The notes: generated by a model not told the origin, from the letters alone. A stretch of DNA of 64,000 nt from Cephalopachus bancanus (GCA_027257055.1 JAPVLO010000400.1:930001-994000), one strand, 5' to 3'. Positions 14,148-41,111 are shown, counted from the first letter of the stretch. Translations and numbers: made by a program.

Positions 14148-14366
14148 AGCCATTCCAGCCTGGGCAATTTGGTGAGAACTCGTCTCTACAATAAATAAAA
14201 AAATTAGCTGAGTGTGGTGGTGCACACCTACAGTTCCAGCTATTTGGAAGGCTGAAGCAGAAGGATTGCCTGAGCCCAGCAGGTCGAGGCTGCAGTGGCC
14301 ATGAGCATGCCACTGCACTCCAGCCTGGGTGACAATGAGACTTCAACTCAAAAAAAACAACAAACA
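14148..14366 (+). repeat. Alu, 5'-truncated
   Basis: Begins within the left arm at 'ccattccagcctgggcaat'; keeps the right arm and tail. Confidence 0.88.
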
Positions 14367-14520
14367 CACAAGTCATCATTTAATATGAAGTTGGAAAGAA
14401 GATGCACAACAGCATATCATTATATGGTACTTCTGCCATAGATTATAACACATGGAAATGAATCTCAAGAGCACAGACACTAGTAAAATAATTAGGGAGA
14501 GGTGAACTTCAAATATTTAT

Positions 14521-14580
14521 TACCTTTGTCTTTACACTTGATCTTAGTCAAAAGGCTGAGAAGTGATACCTTTGTCTTTA
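14521..14580 (-). pseudogene. U2 snRNA 5' fragment, tailless retropseudogene with target-site duplication
   Basis: On the minus strand 14566-14535 matches the first 30-odd bases of U2 snRNA (CACTTCTCAGCCTTTTGACT then AAGATCAAGTG), with a few substitutions. It has no poly(A) tail. It is bounded by a perfect 14-bp direct repeat TACCTTTGTCTTTA at 14521-14534 and 14567-14580. This is the form of an L1-mobilised, 3'-truncated snRNA copy. It is far too short to be functional. Confidence 0.9.
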
Positions 14581-14610
14581 ATGTAATGTATTAAACTAAA
14601 AGTTTACATA

Positions 14611-14932
<322 letters not shown>

Positions 14933-16780
14933 ATTTATAGAAGGTTTAATAATCTCTGTAACAACCAGCTCACAACATTCCTGAGACTGTGACAAACTGC
15001 TCTCACACACGAATGACCTGGCTCCAGCACACCCCGTTCCTGTCCCAGTTGTGCGATCTGTACCACCTCAACGTTGTCACAGCTGAGGCATGGTGGGCGT
15101 GTCCTGAGTTACTCAGCCAGGGCTGTCAGTATTATAGACCTCAAGAGCAACTGTGTATTGGACACTCTGTATCGTGCTTAGTGAAGCCTTGCCTTGTCTA
15201 TAGATCTAGGAATGCACAGGAACAGCACGTTAGAGAGCTCTAAACAGCAATTACTGCTGGTATTTGGCTTTGTTTCTTCTATGAAAGGATTGGAAGTCAA
15301 GGAATAGTCCAGCTGAATGAAAAATAGTTGCTTAACATGTGGTAATTCCTCGTTCTGGATCAGTTCCAATTGTGGAAACCTCTCAAAAGTATGAGAAATC
15401 CTCAGTATTCAGATGGGAGTCGGGACTCTTGTCTTCTAACCTGGCCCTGTACCAGGGCCACAGGGATGCACAATGGTAAGTGAATTAATGAATTAAGGAC
15501 GAAGATCCATTCAAAACCATTCATCTCAAAAGAGTTCCGGAGATGGACAATGGTGATGGCTGCACAATAATCTGAATGTACTTAATGGCATATAGTTACT
15601 TAAATGTAGTTAAGATGGTTAAAAAAAATTTTTTTTTGAGTTGGGGTCTCCCTGTCATCCAGTGGCATGATCACAGCTTGCAGCAGCCTCAACCTCCTAA
15701 ACGCAGGTAATCCTTCCACCTCAGCCTCCCAAGTAGCTGGGATTATAGGGATGAGCTACCATGCCAGGCTAATTTTTTAATTTTTTGTAGAGATGATATC
15801 TCACTATGTTGCCCAGGCTAGTCTCGAGCTCCTTGACTAAGGCAATTCTCCTGCCTCAGCCTCCAAAAGTACTGGGATTACAGGTGTGAGCCACGATGCC
15901 TGGCCTTAAAACAGTAAATGTTATGTTATGTATGTTTTACAATTTAAAAAAATTAATTCAACCTGAGAAAGCTGATTTTAAAAATAAATTAAAAATAAAA
16001 AACTCATCTCAGCCTGAGTTGAACACTAGTAAACAGGGGTTTTGATTTCTTTGACCATAAAGAAATCTTAGCAGGCTGAGCTCTAACTCATTCCTCTTAT
16101 GAAGCACATAGTAAGCCACTGTATGGACGAGCCATAATTTAGTCAAGCAGAGAACACTGAGAGACATATAGGTTTTTTGTTCTTGGTACCCTTGGTTCAA
16201 TTATTTCCGTCAAGCTTTTGAGAAACAGACCAACACAATGCCCTTGTCTCTGTATTACAAAATGGATCTACTTACAATCTCCCAAAAAATGTGCCCAGTT
16301 ACCTTTTCCCAGCTGCTGGCTTAAAAATAAATATCCTGAATTTAGAGCCAAATGTGTCTAACAGGTGCCATCATCCAAGTGAGAATTCCACTGTTCACAA
16401 GTATTGGAGACACACCCGCGGCCAGCTGTTCTCACTGTCCTTCACATGCAGTCAACCATGGGAGGGCACGTCATTCAGCCTCTCTTACTAGGAGAATCAA
16501 GGCCAGGTCCTCTCTCTTTTAGGGCAGTGAAGTGGTTCTATATGACACTACAATGATGGATATGTGTCCTTAGGCTTATGTCCAAACCCATTGAATCCAC
16601 AACACCAAGAACAAGCTCTAACATAAGCTACGGACTCAAGTAGGTTTGATTGTTACAAATCCACCACTCTGGTGGAGGATGTTGATCATAGGAGCTGGGA
16701 GTACAAAGAAATCTTTGTGCCTTTCACTCAGTTTCACATGAACCTCAGAACTACTCTAAAAAATCGAGTCCATTTTTAAG
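14933..16780. other. Intergenic stretch around one old Alu
   Basis: No coding or RNA signal seen outside the Alu at 15627-15905. Confidence 0.55.
15627..15905 (-). repeat. Alu, older
   Basis: Short deletion after 'ggggtctccctgtcatcc'. Confidence 0.9.
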
Positions 16781-16912
16781 GCCGGGTATGGTGGCTCACA
16801 CCTGTAATCTCAGCACTTTGGGAGGTCAAGGCAGGAGGACTACATGAGCCCAAGAGATCAAGCCTGGGCAACATAGCAAGACCTTGTCTCTATATTTAAA
16901 AAAAATTAAATC
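16781..16912 (+). repeat. Alu left monomer
   Basis: Head 'ggccgggtatggtggctca' and one arm only, ending in an A-rich tail. Confidence 0.88.
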
Positions 16913-16961
16913 TATTTTTTAAAAAAGGTTTCCCTTTCTCCTCAATTATAGTTTTTGTTTA

Positions 16962-17194
16962 TTTTGTTTTGTTTTTGAGTTGAGGTCTCATTCTGTTGCC
17001 CAGGCTAGAGTGCAGTGGCATGATCACAACAATCACAGCTCACTACCACGCCCAGCTAATTTTTTTATTTTTTGTAGAGATGAGATCTCACTATATTGCC
17101 CAGGCTGCTCTTGAGCTCCTGGGCTCAAGTGATCCTCCCACCTCGGCCTCCTAAAGTACTAGGATTAATCCTAGTACTGGCCCGCACCTGGCCC
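16962..17194 (-). repeat. Alu, damaged, containing the palindrome
   Basis: Internal deletion in the right arm, and the 24-bp palindrome at 17155 near its head. Confidence 0.88.
17155..17178. repeat. Perfect 24-bp palindrome inside an Alu
   Basis: The half-site AGTACTAGGATT is followed immediately by its exact reverse complement. The normal Alu sequence at this point (acaggtgtgagcca) has been replaced. Confidence 0.9.
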
Positions 17195-17667
17195 AATTCT
17201 AATTTTTAAAAAATAAACCACCATGTTTAATTCAAATGTGAAGACAAGCACATAGAGAACACTTTTAAGTAAAAAAAAATTAACAAATCGAGTTCACATT
17301 TAGTTCACTGACAGGTGTTCCTCCCTGGTCCACAGGTGTTCCTCTAGCAACATCCAATACTAGAAGAAAGACTGGAGGAAGCTGACATTTCATGACATAC
17401 ATCATCTTACTGGTGTTTTGAATGTCTAGGCTGCCTTGCCAAGACAGCCCAAGAATCAGGTTCACTGGCCTTGACCAAGCTTCCACATATAGGAGAGGGG
17501 TTATAACACAGGTATCATGTAACAAGATGATCCCAGCAACTTCTCCATGCAGGGAGAAATGTCTGTAGCCCCTTTCACAAACACTATTTCCATTCCAGCC
17601 TTCCAGAATCTCTGGAGTTTGTCTTTGTTTAAATGTTTCTATTTATCTGAAACCACCATAAATCATC

Positions 17668-17693
17668 TTTATTATATATTACTCCAGTTTATT
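17668..17693 (-). terminator. SLC25A30: Tandem poly(A) signals, candidate SLC25A30 3' end
   Basis: On the minus strand AATAAA occurs at 17693-17688 and again at 17673-17668. A GT-rich stretch (TTATGGTGGTTTC) follows at about 17660-17648, a sensible cleavage layout. No transcript evidence is available. Confidence 0.5.
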
Positions 17694-18978
17694 AAATAAA
17701 TGAAACAAGGTTTATGTCACATATTCCAACAATGTTTAAATAAAGAGCTTGAAATATAAAAGCTAATGAAAAATTCATATTCTTTATATCATGAATACTA
17801 TTTCTAGCACATAAATAAATATGGAGGGTAGGAGTCATTCTTTATATTCAAACCAATAACATTTAGCATCAGTGATTACACAGATCCATAAGCAAACAAA
17901 CAAAAAAACCATCTTCTTCAACTTGGTGATAAAAGTTAGAAATTCTTTTGCCAAAGATGGAAAGAGGCTTGGAGCCACACGCCAGAAGACACAGGGACCA
18001 AGTCTCCCAATTCTTTACGTTGTTTCCTGGTGAGAACCTTCAACAATTGCATTAACTCTTTCAAAAAGCAGAAAAAGTAGGTTAAGATCCTGTCCGATAA
18101 GGCACTTAATAAAGTTACACTGCAGAAATTTTATACTTGTGTCTTAAAACGTGCTTTTTACCATGAGGTTTGTATTTCATCCTGGTATGAACAAGTCTAT
18201 AATTTGAATAAATGTAATAATGAATACTGCACTCTTTAGGTGGCCTTCAAAATGGATTTGCTTCTACTGCTTTAGAGATTATATGTACACTTGAAAAAAT
18301 AAAATGTTTTCTACATTTAAAAAAGAGTGGTTCAAGAAAAGCAATCCTTTAAACTCAAAGAATGTAACAGTGAAAGCCTTTCTATAAAGTCTTTATCACA
18401 TCAGTGGAATGTTTGGTGTGGTTCAGTACCAGGAGCAAGACCCAAATGAGCTTGGGGCCCCCTACTGCCATCTAGAGGCACCCAAGGAGAAGTGAACTTT
18501 CATCTGAGTCAGCAATTAACACAGGTTACTCCCACCCTCCTTCTTTCTTCTCTTTTTATGACTTTGTCTTAGCTCTCACTTTTGGAATAAAATTCTGCTT
18601 CACAAAATCTTCTTCAAAGGAAATATTAACAAAGAAGGCAAAGTAAAACTGACTGGGAGGAAAAATTGTAGGATTCCCAAGAAAAACCTGCATTCCTTCT
18701 AATCTGTCTCAGCGAAGGAACTAGGCAAACAGAATTTGCAAACACAGACAGTAAAAGCGGTCTGCCCTGGAGTTCCTGTTAGCAGGTATTTAAGAGGGTG
18801 GAACTAACTGAAGGGACCCAAGTAAATAAATGTATTTCCTTTCCTAAGGCTGCCTTCCAGAAGTATAAAGTTTCTGAGACTCACAGTCACCTTTTGTTTT
18901 GAAAAGGATACAATGAAGACAAGAGACAAGAGGATCTTTCTCCTGAAGCCGGTTGAAGAAAAGAATAAGAAAATTTTT

Positions 18979-19243
18979 AGGCCAGCCTGGGCAATGTAGT
19001 AAGACCTCGTCTCCACAAAACAATTTAAAAATTAGCCATTAAACCCACTTAATCATCATGTAAAAAAAAAATTAGTCAGGTGTGGTGGCGTGCAACTGTA
19101 ATTCCAGCTACTCGGGAGGTTGAGGCGGGAGGATCGCCTGAGCCCAGGGGTCAAGGCTATGGTGAGCCATGATCGTGCCACTATACTCCAGGCTGGGCGA
19201 CGAAGTGAGACCTCAACTTAAAAAAAAAAAGAGAGAGAGAGAG
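18979..19243 (+). repeat. Alu, 5'-truncated, with a linker insertion
   Basis: About 30 bp of non-Alu sequence ('ccattaaacccacttaatc') lies in the A-rich linker near 19036; the tail has (GA)n. Confidence 0.85.
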
Positions 19244-19255
19244 AAGAAAATTGTT

Positions 19256-19382
19256 AGGCCTGGTGGGCGCCTGTAATCCCACTTTGGAAGGCCAAGACAG
19301 ATTGCTTGAGCCCAGGAGTTTGAAACCATCCTGGGCAATACAGCAAGCCCTCATCTCTATTAAAAAGAAATTTATTTTAGAA
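19256..19382 (+). repeat. Alu left monomer
   Basis: Single arm with several small deletions ('ggcctggtgggcgcctgt'). Confidence 0.8.
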
Positions 19383-19483
19383 AAAGATGAGTGAGAATGA
19401 TTTACAGACTTCAGAATAAAAGGCAAATACGATATAACTCCTATCAGAAACTAGCTAAACAGATGCCCTAAAGAAATCATTCT

Positions 19484-19783
19484 TGCCGGGCTCGGTGGCT
19501 CAGCCTGTAACCCCGCACTTTGGGAGGCTGAGGTGAGTGGATTCCCTGAGCCCACGGGCTCGAGATCCGCCTGGGCAACTTGGCGAGACCCCATCTCTAC
19601 AATGTAAAATTAAAAAAATTAGCCGGGCATGGTAGCACATGCCTGTAGTTCCAGCTCCTCGGAAGACTGAGGCAGAAGGATTGCCGGAGCCCGGCAGGTC
19701 GAGGCTGCAGTGGCTGGGAGCATGCCACTGCACTCCAGTCTGGGTGACAGAGTGAGACTCCACTCAAAAAAAAAAAAAAAAAG
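19484..19783 (+). repeat. Alu, young lemur-type
   Basis: Shortened head 'ggctcagcctgtaacccc'; AAGAAATCATTCTT flanks it. Confidence 0.93.
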
Positions 19784-19808
19784 AAATCATTCTTAAAACT
19801 TTAAGCAA

Positions 19809-20103
19809 GGCCAGGTACAATGGCTCATACCTATAATCCCAGCACTTTAAGAGGCTGAGGTGAGAGGATTGCCTGAGCCCACAAATCCGAGACCAGCCTG
19901 AGCAACTTGGCGAGACCTCATCTCTACAATAAATCAAAAAATTACCCGGGTATGGTGGCATGTGCCTGTAATTCCAGCTGCTTGGAAAGCTGAGGCAGAA
20001 GGATCACCTAAGCCCAGCAGGTTGAGGCTGCAGTGGCCATGAGCATGCCACTGCACTCCAGCCTGAATGACAGAGTAAGACGCCAACTCAAAAAAAAAAA
20101 AAC
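19809..20103 (+). repeat. Alu
   Basis: Complete; 26 bp after the preceding copy, in the same orientation. Confidence 0.92.
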
Positions 20104-21266
20104 AAACTTCAAGCAGGTATTTTCCATCCAAACTAACTAGGAAGTTCAAGACAGGAAATATTTTTTAACAGATATGACATGAACTAAAGTAAAAACTGGA
20201 AATCTGAAAAAAATCAACTCTTCAACTCAGTGGCAACATTTTGCTAGGGGAAACATTAAAAACCTTAACTCATACAGTGTTCTTTCTTCAATAAGACCTT
20301 TAACAAAGGACTTCACTCATGATTATCATGATAACACAACTCTCTTCTACATACATAGGCTTTTCACAGATGTAAGACAACATGATGTAAACATACTTAC
20401 TTTTCAAGTCAACTGGCAGCAGCTACTATTTTTTCTTCATTTGACCCTCCACATCAAGAGATGTTATCATTTCCATTTTACAGATGACAAAATAATACAC
20501 TTCACTAAAAATCAGAGCTAATTACTAACATTACCTAAGAAAGAACCCAAACTGCCTGACAACTTCCTACAGATACAGAACTTGCAACCTTCAAAGCCAA
20601 CATATAACACCACCATGAACTGAGATTATTACGTTGTAACAATTTCTCACAAAGATCAAGTCTTCAAAGGCTTAAAATCACTTAGTATAAGTGAAAGATC
20701 CTGACAAAATAGGAAATGACAAAGCAGTGCAATATTCCAAGGATCTATTTCCTGCACTGTTTACATCTGGAGTTGGAAAATCCAGGTCTCCACGTGTGAA
20801 ATTACTTCAGCTGACAAGAAGCCAAAGTTCTCAGAAGTTCTAGAACAAGAATCCCCTCCTCTGGAGGCTCCATCCCACAGTTCCAATGAGCTTCTTTAGA
20901 GTAGTCTGATATTCTCAGCTACGAGCCGAGCTGCATCAGGACTACTCTCCCCGAAGAAAACAACACATATTTCCTGATTTTCTTCCAAGTTTTCTTCAGC
21001 AAGAAACATGCATTTCAGACATTTCTATGATGTTGACGGGCGCTTCAGTGGTAGAGACTAGTGTTCATATGTAACAGTTGATGCCATTAAGCATTTGATG
21101 AAGAGCGTCCAACAGCAACACGCAGCACTCTCAGCAACCCTGCCTTCATCTGGTGTTCACACCCCAGAATCTGTGAAGAGCCAAGCAGTGAGAAGAAGAA
21201 ACACAGGAAGCTTTGCTGTTTTGGAAGTTAGCATTTTCAGAGGATGCCTCATGCAGCCTTAACTTG

Positions 21267-35454
<14,188 letters not shown>

Positions 35455-35674
35455 TCTCACGCCACCTCTTCTCCTTTGACTTACAGAAGCATCACCTCCA
35501 ACACGGTTTCTCCTGGGCACAAAAGTCAGACGTTTCAAAGCTGCAACCTCTTACACAGGCAGTTTCTTTTCTCAACTCTCCCCCCTGGGTTGTACTTAGA
35601 GTGCTATCAAGTGCCGTCACTGAAAGCCCCTGCCACAATTCCCAAGTGGAGTCTCACCTTAATAAGCCAAAAGG

Positions 35675-35822
35675 GGCTGGGTGTGGTGGCGTACACCTGC
35701 AATCCCAACACCATGGGAGACTGAAGCAGGAGGATCACTTGAGGCCAGGAGTTTTGAGACCAGCCTGGGCAACATAATAAGACCTCATCTCTTGAGAAAA
35801 ATAAATAAAATAATAAGAATAA
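35675..35822 (+). repeat. Alu left monomer in intron 1
   Basis: One arm, with an (AATA)n-type tail, 160 bp upstream of exon 2. Confidence 0.88.
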
Positions 35823-36544
35823 GAATAAAAAGCAAAGGACCCTTATCTTCTGGACCTCAAATCAGCAATTTCTCATCTCACTCTATCAGTGGTATTAGTT
35901 TTCACTCTGGCCTCCAGAAGTAATACCTAGATGAGTGTGCATGTATTCAGTGTAGTGCAGTGAAGGCTGTTTGCTGGGTAGTCAATTTTATTTTAAATGT
36001 TTCTGCAATAAATATTTACTGTTTGCTTGACACTGTCTCAGTGAGTCCCTATAAAGAGGCGTCACATCCCTCAGGTGCATTGAAACAGAAAAATGTTGCA
36101 AACCTGTGTCATGAGGTAAAATGACACTTACTTAAAATTACCACAAGCCACTACCAGTCTACCTCTGCAAATGTCAGCTTGCTTCTCTCAGCATATTATG
36201 TTACTAGCTGGGAGGCAGCTTGCAATGAAGGGAAGAGACTATGGGGTCAGAGTCACCCATGTCCTTCCTAAGCAAGCACCTGGTAACCTCCAAGTCTTGT
36301 TTTTTTTCCTTCAGCATCATGGCAACCAACACAACCAATCAGGGCTACAGCCCATACTTTTCTTTACTGAGCTAAATAGATTGCCTAGCTGTAGGTCTTC
36401 TGTGGGAATTAAATAGCACGTGTGTTAAAGACACTCAGGAATGTTGCCTTCCATTCTCCTTTCTTTTAATAGGAACTTGCTCATGATGGCATACACTCAT
36501 TCATGTGCCACAGCCCAGTTCTTCCCATTCATAAGTTCTGTTGT

Positions 36545-36683
36545 TGTTTTGTTTGTTTGTTAAAACAAAGACAGGGTCTTCCTATGTTGCCTAGGCTGGT
36601 TCTGAACGCCTGGCCTCAAGCGATCCTCTCACCTCGGCCTCCCAAAGTGCTGGGATTACAGACATGAGCCACTGCGCCCAGCC
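36545..36683 (-). repeat. Alu single arm
   Basis: Reads 'gacagggtcttcctatgtt' to 'ccactgcgcccagcc'. Confidence 0.85.
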
Positions 36684-36831
36684 ATGTTCTGTGGTTGTGT
36701 GTGATTTGAGTTGGTACATTTGGCATCATGCCCACTAACAGGAAACACATGCAAATTAAAACATCTGTGCATGTATAGTGTATATATACTATCAATGATA
36801 ACTATTGTTGGTTTAAAATAAAATGTCAGCT

Positions 36832-37132
36832 GGGCGCAGTGGCTCACACCTCTAATTCCAGCACTTTGAGAGGCAGAAGTGAAAGGATTGCCTGAGTCCA
36901 AGGGTTCCAGGCCAGCCTGGACAGCATGGCGAGACCTTGTCTCTACAATAAATCAAAAAATTAGCCAGGTGTGATGGCTCAGTTCCAGCTACTTGGAAGG
37001 CTGAGGCAGAAGAATCACCTGAGCCCAGCAGGTTGAGGTTGCGGTGGCCATGAGTGTGCTACTGCACTTCAGCTTGGGCGACAGAGTGAGACTCCAAATC
37101 AGAAATAAACAAACAAACAAATAGATAAACAA
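36832..37132 (+). repeat. Alu
   Basis: Tail (ACAA)n; small right-arm deletion. Confidence 0.9.
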
Positions 37133-37633
37133 ATAGTCTAACTTATCAGAGTCATCATTGGCAAGCAATGCACCCTGTTTTTACTTTGCCTGTGTTTAGG
37201 AATTTCCCAAGTCTAGTTTCCCAGAAGAGGCCTACCACATCACTAGCATGAAGTCACTACTGCCCAGAATGTCAGTTATCAAGATCAAGGAGCTTCTTAG
37301 GCTAAGTGAAAATACAAGGACCCCCAAAGAGGACCCTGAATAAATCTATAAAAGTTATTCCTCGGTTATGGATAGTAACCAAATTTAGAGCAGTTACAAA
37401 TGAGTAACATACAAGGCTTCCTAAGAATGACATGAGAGCCATCATGTTTTTATGTATTTTAGTACTGAAGAGCAAACCCTTTCCCAAAACACTCATCTCC
37501 CTATTATCCTTGAAAGCATTTAATAACATCTGTACTTTGCTAATTCTTGGCCTTACTAAATTTGTAACTCATATAATCATTGACATTGTAAGTTAGAGAC
37601 TGTAAGAACACTAATAGTAAATTCAACAATTCA

Positions 37634-37938
37634 GGCTGGGCGTGATGGTTCACGCCTGTAATCCCAGCATTTCGGGAGGCTGAGGTAGGAGGATTGCTTG
37701 AATCCAGGAGTTTGAGACCAGCCTGAGCAAAAGAGCAAGAACCTGTCTATACAAAAAATTTTAAAAATTAGCCAGGCATGATTACATGTGCCTATAGACC
37801 CAGCTATTTGTGAGGTTGAAGTGAAAGGATCACCTGCGCCCAGGTGGTTGAGGCTGCAGTGAGCCATGATCATACCACTGCACCCTAGCCTGGGCAACAA
37901 GATGAGATCTCAATTCAAATAATAATAATAATAATAAA
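37634..37938 (+). repeat. Alu with (AAT)n tail
   Basis: Older dimer; AAT repeat at 37917-37937. Confidence 0.9.
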
Positions 37939-38022
37939 TCCAGTAACGTATTTGCTGTCCAGTACTAACTTCCTCAACTCATTTTTAGACTTTGCTGATT
38001 GCAACTTAAAAAGCAAAACAAA

Positions 38023-38150
38023 TTTGGGCATGGTGGTGGGTGTCTACAGTCCTAGCTACTACTTGGAAGGTTGAGGCAGCAGGATTGCTTGAGCCCAGGA
38101 GTTCAAGGTTAGCCTGGGTAACAGAGTGAGACCCCATCTTTTTAAAAAAG
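38023..38150 (+). repeat. Alu right-arm fragment
   Basis: 'gggcatggtggtgggtgtct' to an A-rich tail. Confidence 0.8.
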
Positions 38151-38214
38151 GCAAAATGATAACTATATAACAGGTGCATGTGAAAGGGCTGTAACTAACA
38201 AAATGTTCTATATA

Positions 38215-38375
38215 AGTAATTTCAGTGATCTCCTCAACAAGTCTGGGATAGGTGAACAAATTCCTACAGTTTCACCAGATGGCTTGCCTAAAACCACACA
38301 GCTGACTGGAGCATTACAGGGTCTCCTACCCTGCATGTTCTGACCCCAAGTTCAGTGTTCTCTCTGCTACAACCT
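38215..38375 (-). repeat. MIR-like fragment in intron 1
   Basis: 'cttgcctaaaaccacacagct' style core and 'ttctgaccccaagttcagtg' with 'ttctctctgctacaacct' read as an inverted MIR. Confidence 0.55.
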
Positions 38376-38405
38376 AAGACTAGGTACATCATAAAGGAGA
38401 GTATT

Positions 38406-38698
38406 TTATCTTTTTTTAATTTTATTTTATTTTTAGAGTCTCACTCTGTCACCCAGGCTGCAGTGCAGTGGCTTACCACAGCCCCAACCTGCTAGGGTCA
38501 GGTGATCACTCTGCCTCAGCCTTCCAAAGTAGCTGGAACTACAGGTACATGCCACCATGCCCGGCTAATTTTTTGATTGATAGTAGAGACAAAAATCTTG
38601 CCATGCTGCCTAGGCTGGTCTCGAACCCCTGAGTTCAGGCAATCCTTCACAACTACCAAAGTGTTGCAATTACAGGCGTGAGCCATGGCTGCCCCGCC
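38406..38698 (-). repeat. Alu
   Basis: TAAAGGAGAGTATTTTA flanks both ends perfectly (17 bp). Confidence 0.93.
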
Positions 38699-38882
38699 TA
38701 AAGGAGAGTATTTTAAAAATAAAAAAATCTACAAGGAGGTTGTGATGATTTAAGATATTCTACTAATTTTAATTCAGGAGAAAATATTACTGAGCAGAAT
38801 CGAAAAGGTACTGCTGATAGAATGCATCTTATAAACAAGAAAAATGTGTTAATTTAAGAGAAAAATCTTAAGAGAAAATATA

Positions 38883-39030
38883 GGCCAGAAACAATGGCTC
38901 ATAAGTATAATCCCACCACTTTGGGAGGCCAAGGTGGAAGGATGGCTTGAGTCCAGGAGTAACATAGTGACCAGCCTGGGCAACATAGTAAGATCTCGTC
39001 TCTATAAAAATACAAGAAAAAAGAAAATAT
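38883..39030 (+). repeat. Alu left monomer
   Basis: Contains a short internal duplication of 'aacatagt'. Confidence 0.85.
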
Positions 39031-39090
39031 AACATTCAGAAAGTTGTCAATCTAAACAGCAACCATTTATTTTTCCAACAAAGAATATAC

Positions 39091-39390
39091 AGCCAGGTGT
39101 GGGGGCTCATGCCTGTAATCCCAGCACTTTGGGAGGTGGAGGTAAGAAGACAGCCTGAACCCAGGGGTTTAAGACCAGCCTGAGCAATTTGGCGAGATCT
39201 TGTCTCTACAATAAATCAAAAAATTAGCCAGGCGTGGTGGCACACGCCTATAGTTCCAGTTACTTGGAAGGCTGAGGCAGAAGGATTCCCTGAGCCCAGC
39301 AGGTTGAGGCTGCAATGGCCGTGAGCGTGCCACTGCACTCCAGCCTGGGTGAAAGAGTGAGACTCCTACTCAAAAAAAAAAAAAAAAAAA
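39091..39390 (+). repeat. Alu with (AC)n after its tail
   Basis: Complete; AC repeat at 39393-39415. Confidence 0.92.
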
Positions 39391-39506
39391 TTACACACAC
39401 ACACACACACACACAGACACACAGTGTTCATATAGTGGTGGTGGAGAGTTTATTCAGGTGAAATTCACATAACATAAAACAAGCCATATTAAAGTGAACA
39501 ATTCAG

Positions 39507-39763
39507 GCCCATGTGCAGTGGTTCATGCCTATAATCCCAGCACTTTAGATGCCAGGAGTTCGAAGCCAGCCTGGACAACATAGCAAGATCTCATCTCTAT
39601 GAAAACTTTTTAAAACTAGCTGGGCATGCCTATAATCCCAGCTACTCAGGAGGCCGTGGGGAGAGGATTGCTCGAGCCCAGGAGTTCAGGCTGCAGTGAG
39701 CTCTGACCATGCCACTGCATTCCAGATAGCAGACCAAAACTCTGTCTCTAAAAATAAAATAAT
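39507..39763 (+). repeat. Alu, internally deleted
   Basis: Lacks about 40 bp of the left arm; tail AAAATAAAATAATAAG. Confidence 0.85.
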
Positions 39764-39764
39764 A

Positions 39765-40075
39765 AGCCGGGCTCAGTGGCTCAGTCTGTAATCCCACGCC
39801 TTGGGAGGCTGAGGTGAGTGGACTGCCTGAGCCCACGGGTTCGAGACCCGCCTGGACAAGACCTCATCTCTACAATAAGTCAAAAATTAGCCGGGTGTGG
39901 TAGCGCGCGCCTGTAGTTCCAGCTACTTGGAAGACTGAGGCGGAAGGATCACCGGAACCCAGCAGGTCGAGGCTGCGGTGGCTGGGAGTGGCCACTGCAC
40001 TCCAGTATAGGTGACAGAGTGAGATTCCAACTCAAAAAAAAATTTTTTTAATAAAAATAAATAAATAAAATAATA
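39765..40075 (+). repeat. Alu, young lemur-type
   Basis: Inserted in the tail of the preceding Alu; AAAATAATAAG recurs after it. Confidence 0.92.
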
Positions 40076-40489
40076 AGTGAACAACTCAGTGGCCTATGAT
40101 GCTTCTTAGTTTGTGGGGTGTGATACCACACATACATCAAGCACCTGTGTGGAACATAGGTTCCTTATTGGTAGCTCTTAAAAGTACAGACACCGAGGCC
40201 CCGCCTACTGAATGAAGAGCTCAAGGACACAGCCCATCTGCATTGCTATTGAAAATCAGCGAGTTAAGTAAATGATGGCCAGTTCGTGCCATGGGACACT
40301 GTGATCACTTAAATTCCTGTTTAAATAGTGAATTCTCAATGATGATATTACAGTGGATTCTTCTTGTTATTTATCTTGTTTAGTCACAGTTTTTTTCTAC
40401 AATGAATATATATATGTAGAGCTACAAACACAAGATATTCTTTAAAAGGTGTGCAAACATTTTTGGAAAATGGAATTGCAAATAATTTT

Positions 40490-40786
40490 TTATTTTTTTT
40501 ATTTTTTTGAGTCAGAGTCTCATTGTCGCCCACGCTGGAATGCAGAGGCATGCTCACGGTCACCACAGCCTCAACCTGCTGGGCTCAGATGATCCTTCCA
40601 CCTTCAACCTTCCAAGTAGCTGAACTGCAGGCATGCCCCACTACACCTGGCTAATTTTTTGATTTCTTGTAGAGATGAGGTCTCGCCAAGTTGCCCAGAC
40701 TGGTCTCAAACTTGTGGGCTCAGGCAATCCTCTCACCTCGGCCTCCCAAAGTGCTGGGATTATAGGTGTGAGCAACCAGGGTGGCT
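40490..40786 (-). repeat. Alu
   Basis: Complete; ends 'gagcaaccagggtggct'. Confidence 0.9.
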
Positions 40787-41111
40787 TAATTTTTAATTAA
40801 AAAAAAAATGTTTAACTATATTGCCATATAACCTCATGCCATCTCACTAACTTTCTAGCTTTTTGCCACTACTTATATTTGTTTTGCTAGTTTAGTTTTA
40901 ATGAGATTTGGCTAATTTTCTCTTTGTCCGTTTTAATATTAAGTTTTTAGTTAGGTTAAAAACCAGAGGCTCTGGGTTAATAATACTCATATGCAAATAC
41001 TCAACTACAGCTCAAAGTTGTGGAACTGCCTCTTCCTAGTTTTGAATCACATGGGTTGACTCCCATACCCATTAGCTCCTATTCACATGTCTCACTGATA
41101 AAAATGTTGCT

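Larger units (their letters stand above)
17650..21266 (-). other. SLC25A30: Probable SLC25A30 3' UTR, interrupted by Alus
   Basis: No AATAAA or ATTAAA is visible on the minus strand between the stop and 20104. The first convincing signals outside an Alu lie near 17690. The interval holds four antisense Alu copies (18979-20103) between two low-repeat AT-rich blocks. The resulting transcript of about 4.6 kb is an inference; an earlier end within the interval is possible. Confidence 0.5.
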
